In this document: positions 10,401 to 21,535 of the stretch, in pieces
How the letters are laid out: every line of letters starts with the position of its first letter
Position numbering within the stretch: the stretch's first letter is position 1
Source of the DNA: Coptis chinensis
Taxonomy: Eukaryota > Streptophyta > Magnoliopsida > Ranunculales > Ranunculaceae
NCBI GenBank assembly: GCA_015680905.1
Contig: CM027382.1
Location: 7,909,501 to 7,973,500 of the forward strand
Direction of reading: 5' to 3'
Length of the DNA stretch: 64,000 nt
Translations under genes and position numbers: made by a program
The notes under the pieces: model-generated
Database searches by the model: none
What the model saw: the letters and a program-made list of their open reading frames with translations, nothing else
Told to the model about the DNA's origin: nothing

Positions 10401-12629
10401 GAATCAATAATTGCAAATAGAGGCAGTGGGTAATGAGAAGACGCATCCTGAGATTAAGACGACGGGTATCGATGGGGAACAGACTCATCAAGAGGAAAAT
10501 TTATGTAATGAAATTGCACGAATTTCGGCTGTGGATGTCGTAAGTGCGTCCAAGGTGATTGAAATTTAAATGTGTCCCTATCACTTATTTATCTTATTAG
10601 TGGGGTTTAAATGTTTTGTAAATGAGTGGCTTCTTTGAGACTTAATAGCTACTTTTTGAACTTTGATCTAGTTTTATGCAGGTTGTCTGTGTGACTCCTA
10701 GTGATGGTGAAGTAGAATTATTTCCAAATTGTGAGAACAACTTAGTAGATGGGGAACTAGAACTTGATCCTAACGAACAAGACACTGATTTTTTTGCATT
10801 TGATATGGTAATACCAATGCTTGTACTTCACTATTAATTACTTTTTTTTAATATTGTTGTGTCTATAGGTTATTATTATGTTTTTTTAGGCTACTATTTT
10901 CAAGGAATTGGGGATGCAAGCCGAAGAAATATGCCCTATGCTTGCTGTGAGTGTTCAGGGTGGTGGCACTGATGTGGTAGAAGGTGCTACTTCAGATCAA
11001 AAATCTGTTTGTGGGAGCGCTATTGCAGAAATTCATATTGCACCAACTGCTCCTATAGCAGGGGAAAATGCAGTCAATGTGCATTATTTTATTTTAATTA
11101 CCTCCCAAATTACTCTTAAGTTATCTTCTAAATATGGTTTGAAACCCTTGTTATTTTAGTGGGTCTTTATGTTCCTACTGTGTGACATCATAGATGCCTT
11201 CTGACTTCATTTCGTTCTGACACAGGATGCTTGTAAGAGATCCATTGTGGATGATCCTGGTGGACTTTCTAAGAATGGGGTGGAAGGTTGCCTCCTGATT
11301 GTTGATGAAGGAGAGGGAGAATATTCAGTGGCTACTTCTGTGATGCCAGATGATATGGCACAGGGATCACGGCAACGAATATTTACTCAATATATAATGA
11401 GTGAACTCGAGGTTGAAGTGGCTGAATTTTGTCAAGATCTGATTCTTGGTGTTTTCAATCAGGGAGTGGGATTGCTATCAAGAGCTCCTGGGGTTGCTAG
11501 TCGGAAAAGTGTTGGAGATGACATGACAAAATTGCATACCTCGAATGTACAAGTGCCGTATTACTGGAATAAGCACAATAATGATGAAACCAGTCGATTT
11601 AACATATATTGTTAGACGGTATGGGAGTGGGTTTCAAATTGACATCAACAGCTTCTATAGACTATTCGGGGGAGGATGGCTCAATAATGTGGTATGTCTC
11701 TGTCTATTAAAGTACTTCTTCTACATATACTTGATGTTGATTATTATTATTGTGTTTGGGTTCAAGGTACTGGACTCGTACATGTGCTTACTAGGCCGGT
11801 GGTACACACAGTATACGATACGTGGAATGGAGAATTTGTACATCATAGTTGCAGAGTCATGGTTCTCGGTAATTTCACACACGTTTCGTGTCTTTTATTC
11901 TATGGAACTCTATAATGATTTATTATTTCCTTATTTTATTCAGTATAATGATTTATTTTATTTTATTTTATTATTGTAATGACAGTATTATTTGTGTGAT
12001 TTGTACAACGGATTGGCCACTATTTTAGAAGACCAGCAGATGCCCGTAGAAGATAAGTTTTGTGCAACAAGACTACAAATTGTAGGTAATTTAAAGACCC
12101 GTATCATCGAACTGATTCAGCATGACAGTTCGAGGCCAGACTTGAGAAACTGCGGTGGGTTGATGATGATGGTCAATGTTGGTGGTGTGCATTGGATCCT
12201 CATCGTTGTTAACTTTGTCACGTGGACTGTTCAAATCTACAACTCGTTGGAGAAGCCGAAAGATGGTGTCGTCTGGGCTCTGGACCCTGCACCACGTTTG
12301 ACGAAGTTGTTGACGGTGCTCCCTTACGCACTTCTGAGCTCAGATAGTGAGTGTATAGACATGCCAAAACAGGGTCACAGTGGAATTTGGAGTTTGCCGA
12401 ATGCGCCAAATAGGACGATGACACCAGCTGTGGTGCATACACACTTGCCTTTGCTGATTGCCTACTGGGAAATTTGCCACCCATATTTCAATCAAACAGG
12501 CGAACGTATATCAGAAAAAGAATAGCAAAGGACTTGTTGGAGTGTGGCATGACTAACGAAGAGTACTGTATGAGGGAAGCTGCTCGGTCTTTGGACTTTG
12601 ATGCGGGAGAAAAAACTCCAACAGACTAG
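7431..12629 (+). pseudogene. Ulp1-like cysteine protease (C48 family) gene, multi-exon, disrupted
   Basis: Proposed exons: 7431-7447, 7787-8782, 8883-8957, 9053-9987, 10090-10539, 10682-10807, 10890-11078, 11226-11691, 11767-11868, 11986-12629. Nearly all introns are GT-AG. The N-terminal half has the plant Ulp1-associated region (VDIVANLEKFDSFPWGYLAY, then TLHGCVLAFNL); a basic, low-complexity middle follows; the peptidase domain is C-terminal, with FGGGWLNNV, then GGVHWILIVVNF (His codon 12190) and SCGAYTLAFADC (Cys codon 12429). The Asp expected in V-YDS is Asn (IYNSLEK, 12241). Breaks: TAG at 7878 and 8382, shifts near 8550, 9330 (A8 run), 9590, 11600 and 12411. These proteases cleave SUMO-like tags; in plants many are carried by or derived from Mutator-like transposons. 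Either a pseudogene or a gene spoiled by sequence errors. Confidence 0.75.
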
Positions 12630-12937
12630 GGTTTATCTGAAGTTGAAAATGCACCAACTGCTGCTGCTGAGGTGGAAATGGTTGTTTAAATATGTTCCAA
12701 ACACTAATTTATACTCTAATTCTGGATTGAAAGTCTGCTACTTCAGTAGGACATTGTGTGACGACTGTAAGACATCATAGTTACCTACTGCGTTTTGAAC
12801 AATGTTTACGCAGGATGCTTCTCTGATTATTACTCCATAAGTAACGGCTGTGCTGAGCCCTTCCTAGCTGTGGAAGTGTCTTCCTTTTATCTTTAAAAAT
12901 AAATTAAAGTGTCACATATATCATGAGAATTGCTAAT
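12630..12937 (+). other. 3' region of the Ulp1-like gene with a partial exon echo
   Basis: Downstream of the stop, 12650-12850 resembles the gene's own 11.03-11.26 kb stretch (a GCACCAACTGCT exon end, an intron with GTGTGAC and GACATCATAG, then CAGGATGCTT). An exon-intron pair appears to have been duplicated inside the gene. Coding continuation ends at a TAA shortly after the last acceptor. Confidence 0.5.
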
Positions 12938-13731
12938 GTCCTGCCCCTTTAAAGGGGTAGGACCATTCTACCTTTTAAAATGCAAAACTAAGTAACCAAA
13001 CAATGGTTGAACTGGTCCCAATCATCTAACCTTTGAAACTAGTATTTCACATCTTCTTCCCCCCACCAGACTCTCCCTCTCTTCCTTCATTTTTTTCTTC
13101 TCCTCCCATCTCTTTTTACTCTCTAGAACAACCACCGCCACTAAAGGTGTGCACCACCCACATGCTACATTAACAACAAGGGACCGTAACAACAATTAGA
13201 AGAGTTACAACTGAATTTTATTTGGGTCTTTAGATTGTTTATATTTTTATTTCATTATGCAGATTTCGGAGTAAAATTAAATCACACTATATATATCCAA
13301 CAAGCATAGAGTTTTACCTTTCTTCTAATTTTTCGGAATAAAATTTACGGAAAATGCCTAGTGGTAAATTGTGTTTGGACATGAATATTTGAAGATACTC
13401 TTTTTTTCTAATTTTTTATGGAGGTATATGAACATTCAAAATTGACTCCCAATTGATTAATTAGTTATGTATAAAATGTATTGGGGCATGAAATGTTATT
13501 TATAGAGGGAAAAATTGGCCCAAATGAGTTAGAATTGAAAACTTTAAAAAACAAGTGGTGGTGGTCGATGGCGGTGATAGTGGGGCAACGGGGGGAAACA
13601 GAGAAAAGATGGGTTACTAAAACAGTCTTTTGTTATGAAGGAAAAGAGAACCACTAGAGTAATTAGTCAACAAATAAACATTTTTTGTCTCTACTGGGTT
13701 AGAATGGTCCTACCACTTTAAAAGGTAGGAC
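12938..13731. mobile_element. 794-bp non-autonomous element with palindromic inverted ends
   Basis: The left end (12938-12972) and the reverse complement of the right end (13697-13731) match over about 35 bp: GTCCTxCC, then TTTAAAG, then GGTAGGACCATTCTA. Each end is also a near-perfect palindrome by itself (GTCCT..TTTAAA..AGGAC). Inner flanks are partly complementary (CACCGCCA-type, pyrimidine-rich left; purine-rich right), as in a foldback or MITE-like element. There is no ORF of note. A clear target duplication was not found (left flank TTGCTAAT, right flank GCTAGCATT). It splits the region between the two Ulp1-like copies. Confidence 0.65.
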
Positions 13732-13867
13732 GCTAGCATTCCTCGTATATCATATACCAATTATCATGACTGATTATGTTCCTCTGTTGAGACAACGTAT
13801 TTTCTATCTCTTACAATTTGGCCTCCCTGGGAACTTCATCAAAAATATGATAGCCAAAGATCTTCTA

Positions 13868-14215
13868 CACTGCGGGTTGACTTCCATGCCTGCTTACTTG
13901 TGAAAAAACATAAAAAATGCTTAGTGGTTCATTGACAAAATGGACAAACTAATTATGTGCTCTTGATTTTGTTTTTCATTAATGTTGGACTGTATTTAAT
14001 TACTTTTGCGTTCAGTCCGAACATCCCTTGACCAAGACAGTTTATGCTCTCACTGAGACCTATGCGCATTCTTTGAAAAAGAGATAGATCTCTGTTGCCC
14101 TGGTGAGATAAATATCCATTCTAAGACAGAGTAAAATCTCTTTGCAACATCATAAACATTCTTTGATAAGTATAGATCTCTGATGACTTTGATGATACTC
14201 TTTTGTACATATCGC
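13868..14215 (+). repeat. Block X, copy 1 (3' end of the local duplication unit)
   Basis: About 345 bp, AT-rich and non-coding. It matches 16015-16365 in the same orientation, with shared CATGCCTGCTTA, GGACTGTATTTAATTACTTTTG and GATAGATCTCTGTT-type segments. It probably was the 3' flank of the Ulp1-like gene before duplication. It carries no motif I recognise. Confidence 0.65.
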
Positions 14216-14229
14216 CAACTTAAATGTAC

Positions 14230-16014
14230 CTTTATCCTACTTTAGGAAATCTAATTTGACGCGGACACATAGTCGACTGCTGCCCGCGACTTCATTTATA
14301 GTGTGTCTGGTGTAGTAGATCACTTAATTTTTACAGGAATTTTGTGAACTGGTCGTTGGAAACATTAAGTTTAGGGATTTCAACTGAAGCTCAGTTCTCA
14401 CCTTCATCCCAATTAAGATGAAATGCTCAACCTTTTCATTACTTTCTTCAATTTCCTTAATCCTTCACCCAATTTAAGCAAGGCTTTGAGCAATCTATCT
14501 GCTGTCTCCATCACTCTGCTCGAGTTTTTTTTAGGATCCCCAATACAATACCAAACCCTAAAAGGTGCATTCTTTATTTATTCCATTTTTTATATACGGA
14601 AAATTATGGTGGTTGAGGAATTCACAATGTTGACTTATTGCACAGTCAAAAGAGCACGAATTTTATTATTGAAATAATTGGTTGCGTTTTCCAGGGTTTC
14701 TTACTTCAGTTGATATTGTGATAAATGTGTTTGATAATGTAACCAGCTAATGAGGAATTCCTTTGTACTGATGTATGCTTTAGCATTAACATTAGAATTG
14801 ATCGTCTGTAGTATCTACGATGTGTCAAACTTGTTTCTTGTCCACTTATTAGTTATGTTGTTGTAATATGCTTACCAATTGTGTCCATGTGTGCAGTAGT
14901 TGTAAGACGAAGGGGAAGAAATTTACAACCAGTTTAAGGTGGCTAAAATGATTATATGTAGGTTTTTTAGGATCCCTAGAGTCCCTAGAGAGCAACAGAT
15001 TGATTAATGGGTTGATTAATTTGATACTGATGAAGGAGAAATTTTTGGACTTCTCCGTTTCAGTTTCTTCTTAAGGTTGATGGGACTGTGGACTCTACGG
15101 ATTCTGAAAACAACCGCATACAATCAGAGTTGCTGAAAATGAGAATTGCTCCAGGAACTTTCAGAGTTGGTGGCAAGTACATCTCATTCAAGTCGTCGGA
15201 TATGGCACTACTAATCGGGCTTTCCACCCAATGTCCATCTAGCTGATATTATGAAAGGGTCCGTTATGAAATGAACTAGAACGAGCCGAGTGATTTCCAG
15301 ACAAGGTATTTTCCCTTAACAAAAGCTCGTGCTTCACTACGTGGTCAAATTAAATGTCAAGAGATTCTCAAGGCTAGGGAGACAGCCAAGGATATTGTAA
15401 TAACTGATCCAAACAGGGCTGATGATATCCACCGCCTTAGCAGGCTTTTCTGTCTTCATGCTTTCCTGATCATTTTAGCTAGTTTTTGAGTTTTTATCAA
15501 GTTTTATGCAGGAAGTCTGTGTAATGGAGAACTTAGAAGATGGGGAAGTAGATCTTCATCCTGACCTACAAGACCCTGATTGAACTTGTAGTTGATATGC
15601 TTCTGCTTCACTATTAATGCACTATGCTTAAGGAGTTGGGGTTGCACATCGAAGAAAAATACACTATGCTTGATGTGAGTGTTCAAGGTGGTGGTGCTGA
15701 TGCGGTGCGAGGTGCTGATTTGGAACAAAAGTCTGTTCTTTGGAACACTATTTCCAAAATTTAAATTTCAGGAACTGCTCGTTTATAATGGGAAAATGCA
15801 ATCAAGGTACATGATTTAAAATGACTTCCAAATTACTTTAAGTTATCATCTAAATGTGGATTGAAAGGTTGCTATTTTTGTGGGATGTTATATGCATGCC
15901 TACTGTGACACATCATAATTGCTTGCTGACTTCTTTCCTTTTTTTAGCAGGATCCTGTTGAGACCTCAATTGTGGATGATCATGGTGATGGACTTGCTGA
16001 GAATGGGGTGGAAG
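14230..16014 (+). pseudogene. Second, internally deleted copy of the Ulp1-like gene
   Basis: Matches the gene at 7.04-11.3 kb in order but with large gaps. 14.25-14.58 kb corresponds to the 5' flank and first exon. 14.7-15.47 kb corresponds to 7.57-8.36 kb (shared AAGTACATCTCATTCAAGTC and CGTGCTTCACTACGTGG). Then a jump to counterparts of 10.68 kb (15.51 kb), 10.9 kb (15.63 kb) and 11.23 kb (15.95 kb). The peptidase domain is missing altogether. Many stops and shifts show long decay; divergence from copy 1 is much greater than between the large 25-kb copies, so this duplication is older. Confidence 0.75.
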
Positions 16015-16365
16015 TTTTGACTTGCATGCCTGCTTAGCCATGAAAAAAATATAAAAAATGCATTGTGCAGTGGTTGATTGACTGGATGGACAAACTAATT
16101 ATGTGGTACTGGATTTTATTTTTGTTTTTAGTAGTTGCTGGACTGTATTTAATTACTTTTGTGTACAGTTAGAACATTACCTAGAGCAACACAATATATG
16201 CTCCTACTCAGACTTCATGTCTTCTTTGAAAAATATAGATGGATCTCTGTTTCCCAGGAGACAATAATAACCATACTAAGACAACAAAAACTCGCTTTGG
16301 GACATCATATGTACGTGTTATTAGATAATAGTAGATCTGTGATGACTTTGATTATATTCGCATTG
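16015..16365 (+). repeat. Block X, copy 2
   Basis: Direct repeat of 13868-14215, following immediately on the deleted second Ulp1-like copy as copy 1 follows the first. The open frame 16159-16497 crosses it, but the counterpart in copy 1 is not open, so it is unlikely to be a gene. Confidence 0.65.
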
Positions 16366-16622
16366 CAAAAATTACATATTCCAGTGACATTTATTGAAGT
16401 TGTTCATGTGGTGCGTCATGGATTTGTTTGTTTATTTTGGTGTACTTTAAATATGAAAAGTGTCGTATTTTGGTCTGTTTTGGGTTCTCACTTTTGACAG
16501 ATTAAAACTATCAACTTCTACCTTATAATTTACTAAAACTTATCAATACAAGTATTCGCTTTCATCATAATAAAAGGGCCATATAAAACGAGTTTGAAAC
16601 TCCAAAACATTACTCATAAATA

Positions 16623-17576
16623 TTACTCCAAATCACCATATTCGTCTTCATCATAGAAGTCAATTTCAAGGGATCCACATGGAAGAGTATATGTGATGCA
16701 TGGGTCCTTTAGCTTTGCAGGCACATAGCACTTACGACCACTTCCACCCATTCCTAGTCGTGGTCGTTTTGAGAGTAGATACGCCTTCCATTCAATGTCC
16801 TCGGAATCTGTCATAGCTTCGTCGTATTTTCTTTTCAACTACACAAGATTTGAACACATATTTATTGCACATAAACAGGTAACAATAACTTTTCCTTCCT
16901 TATATTTCAAATACCTTATATATTTCAAAACCATATTTATTACCTTTTTACTGTGGCTATCCATGGATGCTTAGTATGGTAGTGGAAATGGATGTACTTT
17001 CAGGCGTGGTGGTCTTTCAGAAACATCGTAGTCTTTTGGACTTTCGAATTCTCCCAGGAACTTAAGAGCATAAACCGCGCTTGGGAATAGAATAAACCTA
17101 ATTTCTTTCACCTTTTTTGCATTGGTGTAAAACATGGTTTTACAGTCGCATCCCATCTCATACAGATACCTAGCCATGAAATTTACATCGAAACGTTAAT
17201 TCTTGAGCAAGTCTATGTCGAAAACCAACTTGTGAAATTCTCGTTTCACCACCGCCTCCATATTGAGCTGGAAGTTGTACAACTTGTTAATTGTCACCAC
17301 GAAAATCTCCATCAAATGGGCCAAAGTCTCTAGATCCGGACAGTGAGGGGTCTGGGGATGGTAACTACGGAAATGAAGGTATCCATCATTATTACATATA
17401 GCCACAACTGCTTCTGGTTTCTTGCCAATAATCCAGTACTCATCAAATGTGCCCATCTCTACATGACTTTTCCACCAATAGTGGGCTTTTATTCTACAAT
17501 AATTCCTCTCTTGAGTCTTTTCAGAATCACCATCATGGTATAACTCAGAAGGACTTTGATATGCTTTAGTGACCAT
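16623..17576 (-). pseudogene. Unrecognised two-exon gene with two in-frame stops (copy A)
   Basis: I do not recognise this protein. The most likely start is the ATG at 17576-17574, in the strong context ACCATGG; the frame is open a little further up only through a GTG. Exon 1 runs to 16944, a 105-nt GT-AG intron spans 16943-16839, and exon 2 ends with TAA at 16625-16623. The frame is consistent across the intron (DSHSKK joined to LKRKYDEAM). Two TAA codons (17198-17196 and 16973-16971) interrupt it, but coding-like sequence continues in the same frame after each. Features include HYWWKSHVEMGTF, a Met-Gly-Cys-Asp-Cys segment and an acidic C-terminus (FYDEDEYGDLE); no membrane segment. Exon 2 contains the 16680 breakpoint of the large duplication. 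Confidence 0.5.
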
Positions 17577-17600
17577 GGTTGAAACAAAAACCCAAAACAC

Positions 17601-18044
17601 ATCTATATAAGTTCACTTTAGAGAGCGTACTATATCAGTTTAACTCAACTAAAAATGATCATATTAAGCCATCTTATCGAACGTATACGACACTATATAA
17701 GACCACTTTAGACACCGTACTACAGTTTACCTGAACTGAACAAGATCATATTACGACATCGTATATCCTAGGTACAACACTATATTGTTCCACTTTAGAC
17801 AATGTACTACTGTTTTCCGAAATTGAACATGATCATATCCAGACATCTTATTTCCCAAGTATGACACTATATCAGTTCCCTTTTGAGAGTTTACTACAGC
17901 TGACCTGAACTAAACATGATCATATTAAGACATCTTATCTCATATGTACTCTACTATATAAGCTCACTTTAGAGAGCGTTCTACAGTTTAACTGAACTTA
18001 ATATGATCACAATAAGACATATTATCTCAAATGTACAACAATAT
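17601..18044. repeat. Five 87-nt tandem repeats with TATA-like motifs (copy A)
   Basis: Five imperfect copies, anchored on CACTTTA-like segments at 17614, 17704, 17791, 17878 and 17965 (spacing 90, 87, 87, 87). Each unit carries forms of CTATATAAG-TTCACTTTAGAGAG and TGATCATATTAAGACATCTTAT. The array lies directly upstream of the minus-strand gene at 17576 and directly abuts the Athila LTR at 18045. Confidence 0.85.
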
Positions 18045-18582
18045 TGATAAGTGCTCAAAAGTAACGATTTATAAACCCAATTATGTGTATGTTAGTCTCT
18101 ATTTTATAATTAAATATTATAATATGATGCAATTTGTGTTTTTACAGGTCAAAGAACCTAAATATAAAATTTAGAGGGAAAAGAAGTCAAACAAGTCAAA
18201 AAGGAGTCACTGGGAATTACAGCTAAAGGCCTAAGGCAAAAACGTCATATTTGTCTCCATAAGTGTCAAGCCTAATGGGACTTTAAAAGAGGATAATAAT
18301 TGAGTTAGAAGAGTCTTCAATCTGATCTCAAAGCCTTAATTTCGACTTCATAGGAAGATGAGATCAACATGGAAAAGAAGTCAGAGTTTCACAAGAATTA
18401 GGAAACTGAAAGCTGTCAGAAGCTGCAGCTTGGGAAATAGACTGCAGAGCAAAGTGGGCCTCGTCCAACTTTGGTCCAACCGAATTTAACTTTTCCAGGA
18501 TTGCTTCTAGAAAGATTATAGAGAGTTTGACACCAAATAAACATAGGATTCGGATATCTATCCAGACGAGCATGTAAGCCAA

Positions 18583-18590
18583 TATATAAG
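18583..18590 (+). promoter_or_regulatory. TATA box of the Athila 1 LTR
   Basis: TATATAAG followed by GCACAAAAACC, about 540 nt into the LTR and upstream of the gag leader; conserved in copy B near 43852-43859. A probable U3 promoter element. Confidence 0.55.
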
Positions 18591-20096
18591 GCACAAAAAC
18601 CTCAGTTTACATCATCTAGGAAATTGAGTGTTTGCATCTTAGATCTAGAATTAAGAGAGAAGAAAGTTTAGACCTTTTCACCATTAATAGCTATAAAGAT
18701 TATTCTTTTTCATATTGTGTTCATAGCATAGTATGATGTGCTAATCTCCCTTCTCTTGGGAGGGGAGATGAAGCCTTTTTCGTATGTTTTAGTTTAATTC
18801 TTCTTCTATCATGTTTGAGTTTAAATCCCTCATTGAGTTTCTTCTTATTCGTCCATTTATCTAACGCTCCTGTGGAGGTTAGGAGGTCTTAGGGTAATTC
18901 ATGATTGTATAGAGCCAAATACCACAAACCTTAGATTCTTTTCTTCTAGTTTTTAGCGTTATAGTATGATGATTTGATTCTTTATGGCACCTCAATTAGT
19001 TGTATGGTTAATGTAATGCCCGTATTTAAAATACGTATTTATTTATTAATTAATTAATTTATTTATTTATTTAAAATTCGCTGAATTGGATTTCGGATAT
19101 GTGGGCCTGGTTTCTGGGCCCGAGTCTGTGTTGGGCTTGGGTTTTAAACCCAAGTATATATTCGTATTGTTCTGGAGAATAGGGTTCTTAGATAATAAAA
19201 TAATAAAAATGGAGGCGGCTTGTTTGCTTGAGCGTTGGAACACGACAATTCGAACTATGATGAATTCGTAAGAGCTGTTAATACAGGAGAGTAGTTAGTT
19301 TTTCTACTTCACGTGTATATGGAAGTAGCCTTAATGTTCAATGTTTTTCACTCATTTTTACTGTTCGTTCTTCCTCGTCGTTTGTCGTTATTGTTAAACT
19401 ATGTTGAAAACTTTGAAATCGACATTTAACTGTCGAAGTTTGATTGGGCCTGTTAATGGCGTCGTCGCGAGCCCAAGATAAGGGAATTGTCCTACCTTAC
19501 TGCCTTATTGTTGTTTGAACTTTTTCTGTTGCGGTGGGTTTGTATTGGTTGATGTCGGGGTCAAATGCTTGATGATTGGTTATTGACGGTGGTGTGGGTG
19601 CTGTTGGAAGACTCGAAGAAGTCGTTAATGGAGGCGCCAGCCCATAGAAATCGTCCATGCATACTGCTTGAACTTTTAAGTACATTTAATATGTTGTGTG
19701 CTGGTTGGATGATGTTGGGTGGTTGTGGGGAAGTGTTGGGTAGGTGGTATTGACGTGGGTTTGAAGGATGTCGAAGCTTGAAGGAACTGTTAATGGCGGC
19801 ATGCCCAGACATCCTCCAGTAAACTAATTCGAACTGTTTTTGGTTGATTTTGTTGGTTAATTGATAATGGGTTGAAGTGGGGTAGTGTAGGGTGTGTGAG
19901 GGATGTCGGATGGGGCTGTCGGAGGTTGTAGAAGCCATTAATGGCGGCCAGAAATTTCCCAGATCTAGTTTTCGCTTTTGTTAAAGTGGTTGGGGTTTTT
20001 CCCCTGATCATTTTCGGTTAGGTTGGGAATTTTGAGGGTGGCTGATTAGTGGTGGCTGGCGGTGGAGGAAGAGAGCTGGTGAGAGAGATAACCGGC

Positions 20097-20309
20097 TGGG
20101 CTTGGGCTTTGGGCCAAAGCCTTTTGGTTTTGTTAGTTGGGCCGGATTCATTCCTATTGTTTTGGGCCTAAACATGAGTTAGTGGTTGGGCCAGATTCTA
20201 TTATTTAGTTTTAGGCCAGTTCAGTTTAAAGTTTTTGGGCCGGTTTCAGTTCAATTTTTGGGCCGAACCTATTTGTGTTTTGGGCCAGTTCAGTTTAAGT
20301 TTTTGGGCC
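20097..20309 (+). promoter_or_regulatory. Array of ten TGGGCC/TGGGCT motifs in the solo LTR
   Basis: TGGGC[CT] occurs about ten times within roughly 210 bp (for example 20138, 20163, 20187, 20236, 20259, 20281, 20304), often inside a longer repeated phrase of the form TTTTTGGGCC-GTTTCAGTT. TGGGCC/T is the plant 'site II' motif bound by TCP factors. That it works as such here is inference. Confidence 0.45.
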
Positions 20310-20520
20310 AGTTTCTAATATTGTTTGGGGTCAGTCCATAGGACTTAATAGAGATCCAAATAGGTCTTTCAATATTTAGACTTTTGGGTTCTAAGGTTTT
20401 GGGTTTGGGCTTGGCTAGTTGGGTTCGAACCATTTTTCCTTAGTCATGAGCCATGCACTTTTGCCCTTAGCCATGAACCATGGCGATGACCCTAAACCTA
20501 TTGAACATGGAAACGACAAT

Positions 20521-20600
20521 TTGACTTTGACAATGACGTGTTGATTTTGACTTTGATCGTTGCCTGTTGACCGTTGACCGTTGTCTATGGAATGTTGACT
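20521..20600 (+). promoter_or_regulatory. W-box cluster in the solo LTR
   Basis: Five TTGAC[CT] motifs within 80 bp (20521, 20547, 20567, 20574, 20595). TTGACY is the core WRKY-factor site of stress and defence promoters. An 80-bp random stretch would rarely hold more than one on a given strand. Partly retained in copy B (about 45765-45843). Confidence 0.5.
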
Positions 20601-21450
20601 TTTTCCAATTTTTCACATATTTAAGAATATGGACAAATGTAGTAATAAAATACTGTAAAAATTGTATAACCTTGTTTGTCATTATTTAATTAAGATTTGA
20701 CGTAAGTAGTGTGTAAAGCATATAAATATTGGCACGTAACAAGAGGGGAATTCTGATAATAAGACTTAGATATATATGTTTTTATGAGTATTAAACTACA
20801 TACGGACTTAGATTCATGGACTTTAGATTTTTGGGCTTTGATTGTGGACGGTAGACTGTTTAATTGTGCTACGTTTTACGTTGTAAATTGTATGGACAAA
20901 TCAAATGTTAAAATGCTGTGGAAGCTTGTATAAATTTGGTTGTCATTATCTAAGAAAGATTTGACGTTGATATTGTGTATATTTTGACACGTGACGAGAT
21001 AGAAACTTTAGGAGATACAATATTCCTAAAATGCTATAAAAATGTTATGCGATACGTTTGAAGCAATTGTGACATTATATAACATGTTGAGATATATATA
21101 TTAAATGCAATAGTTTTGGAGAAATAAATGGATATAAACGCTCTATTATTATATATGTGAGATGCTACTATGAGGTAGTATAGTATGTGTCGATATTTTC
21201 CCACGGGATTGTGGCTCAGTGCAATAATATATTGGCACGTGAAAGAATGAAAATTGTTATGAGATGTATTGAGATAATTCTAAATATATTTGGCTTAGTG
21301 AAATAATGTATTTGACATGCACGGGATATAGTGAAATGATTATTATGAGATATAAAAATATGTCACCTGAATAAATTACGTAACGAAAATCCTAGAACCT
21401 AGCTACCACAACTCATATGATTTGGCCTTTGTGATGGGCGTATGTGATAT

Positions 21451-21535
21451 AATTGGCCCTTCGGGCGTTTCAGTGAATCTGAATGGCCCTTCTGGAGTTT
21501 CAGTGAAGCTGAATGGCCCTTCTGGCATAGCCGAA
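21451..21535 (+). repeat. Three 30-nt tandem repeats in the solo LTR
   Basis: GAATGGCCCTTCTGG-GTTTCAGTGAAGCT-type units with GGCCCT at 21455, 21485 and 21515, exactly 30 nt apart. In copy B the array is scrambled and shortened (about 46690-46745). Confidence 0.75.

Noticed and set aside
7028-16380. Mutator-like element carrying the Ulp1 gene
   Set aside because: Family knowledge makes it attractive, but I found no terminal inverted repeats or 9-bp target duplication, so it is not called as an element.
16159-16497. 112-residue open frame in block X copy 2
   Set aside because: Not open in block X copy 1, no motif, AT-rich text; treated as chance.
16366-16622. Remaining exons of the subtilase on the far side of the Ulp1-like units
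   Set aside because: No peptidase S8 motif is readable in any frame here.
17604-18044. CRISPR-like array
   Set aside because: Units are contiguous 87-nt tandem repeats without unique spacers, in plant DNA.
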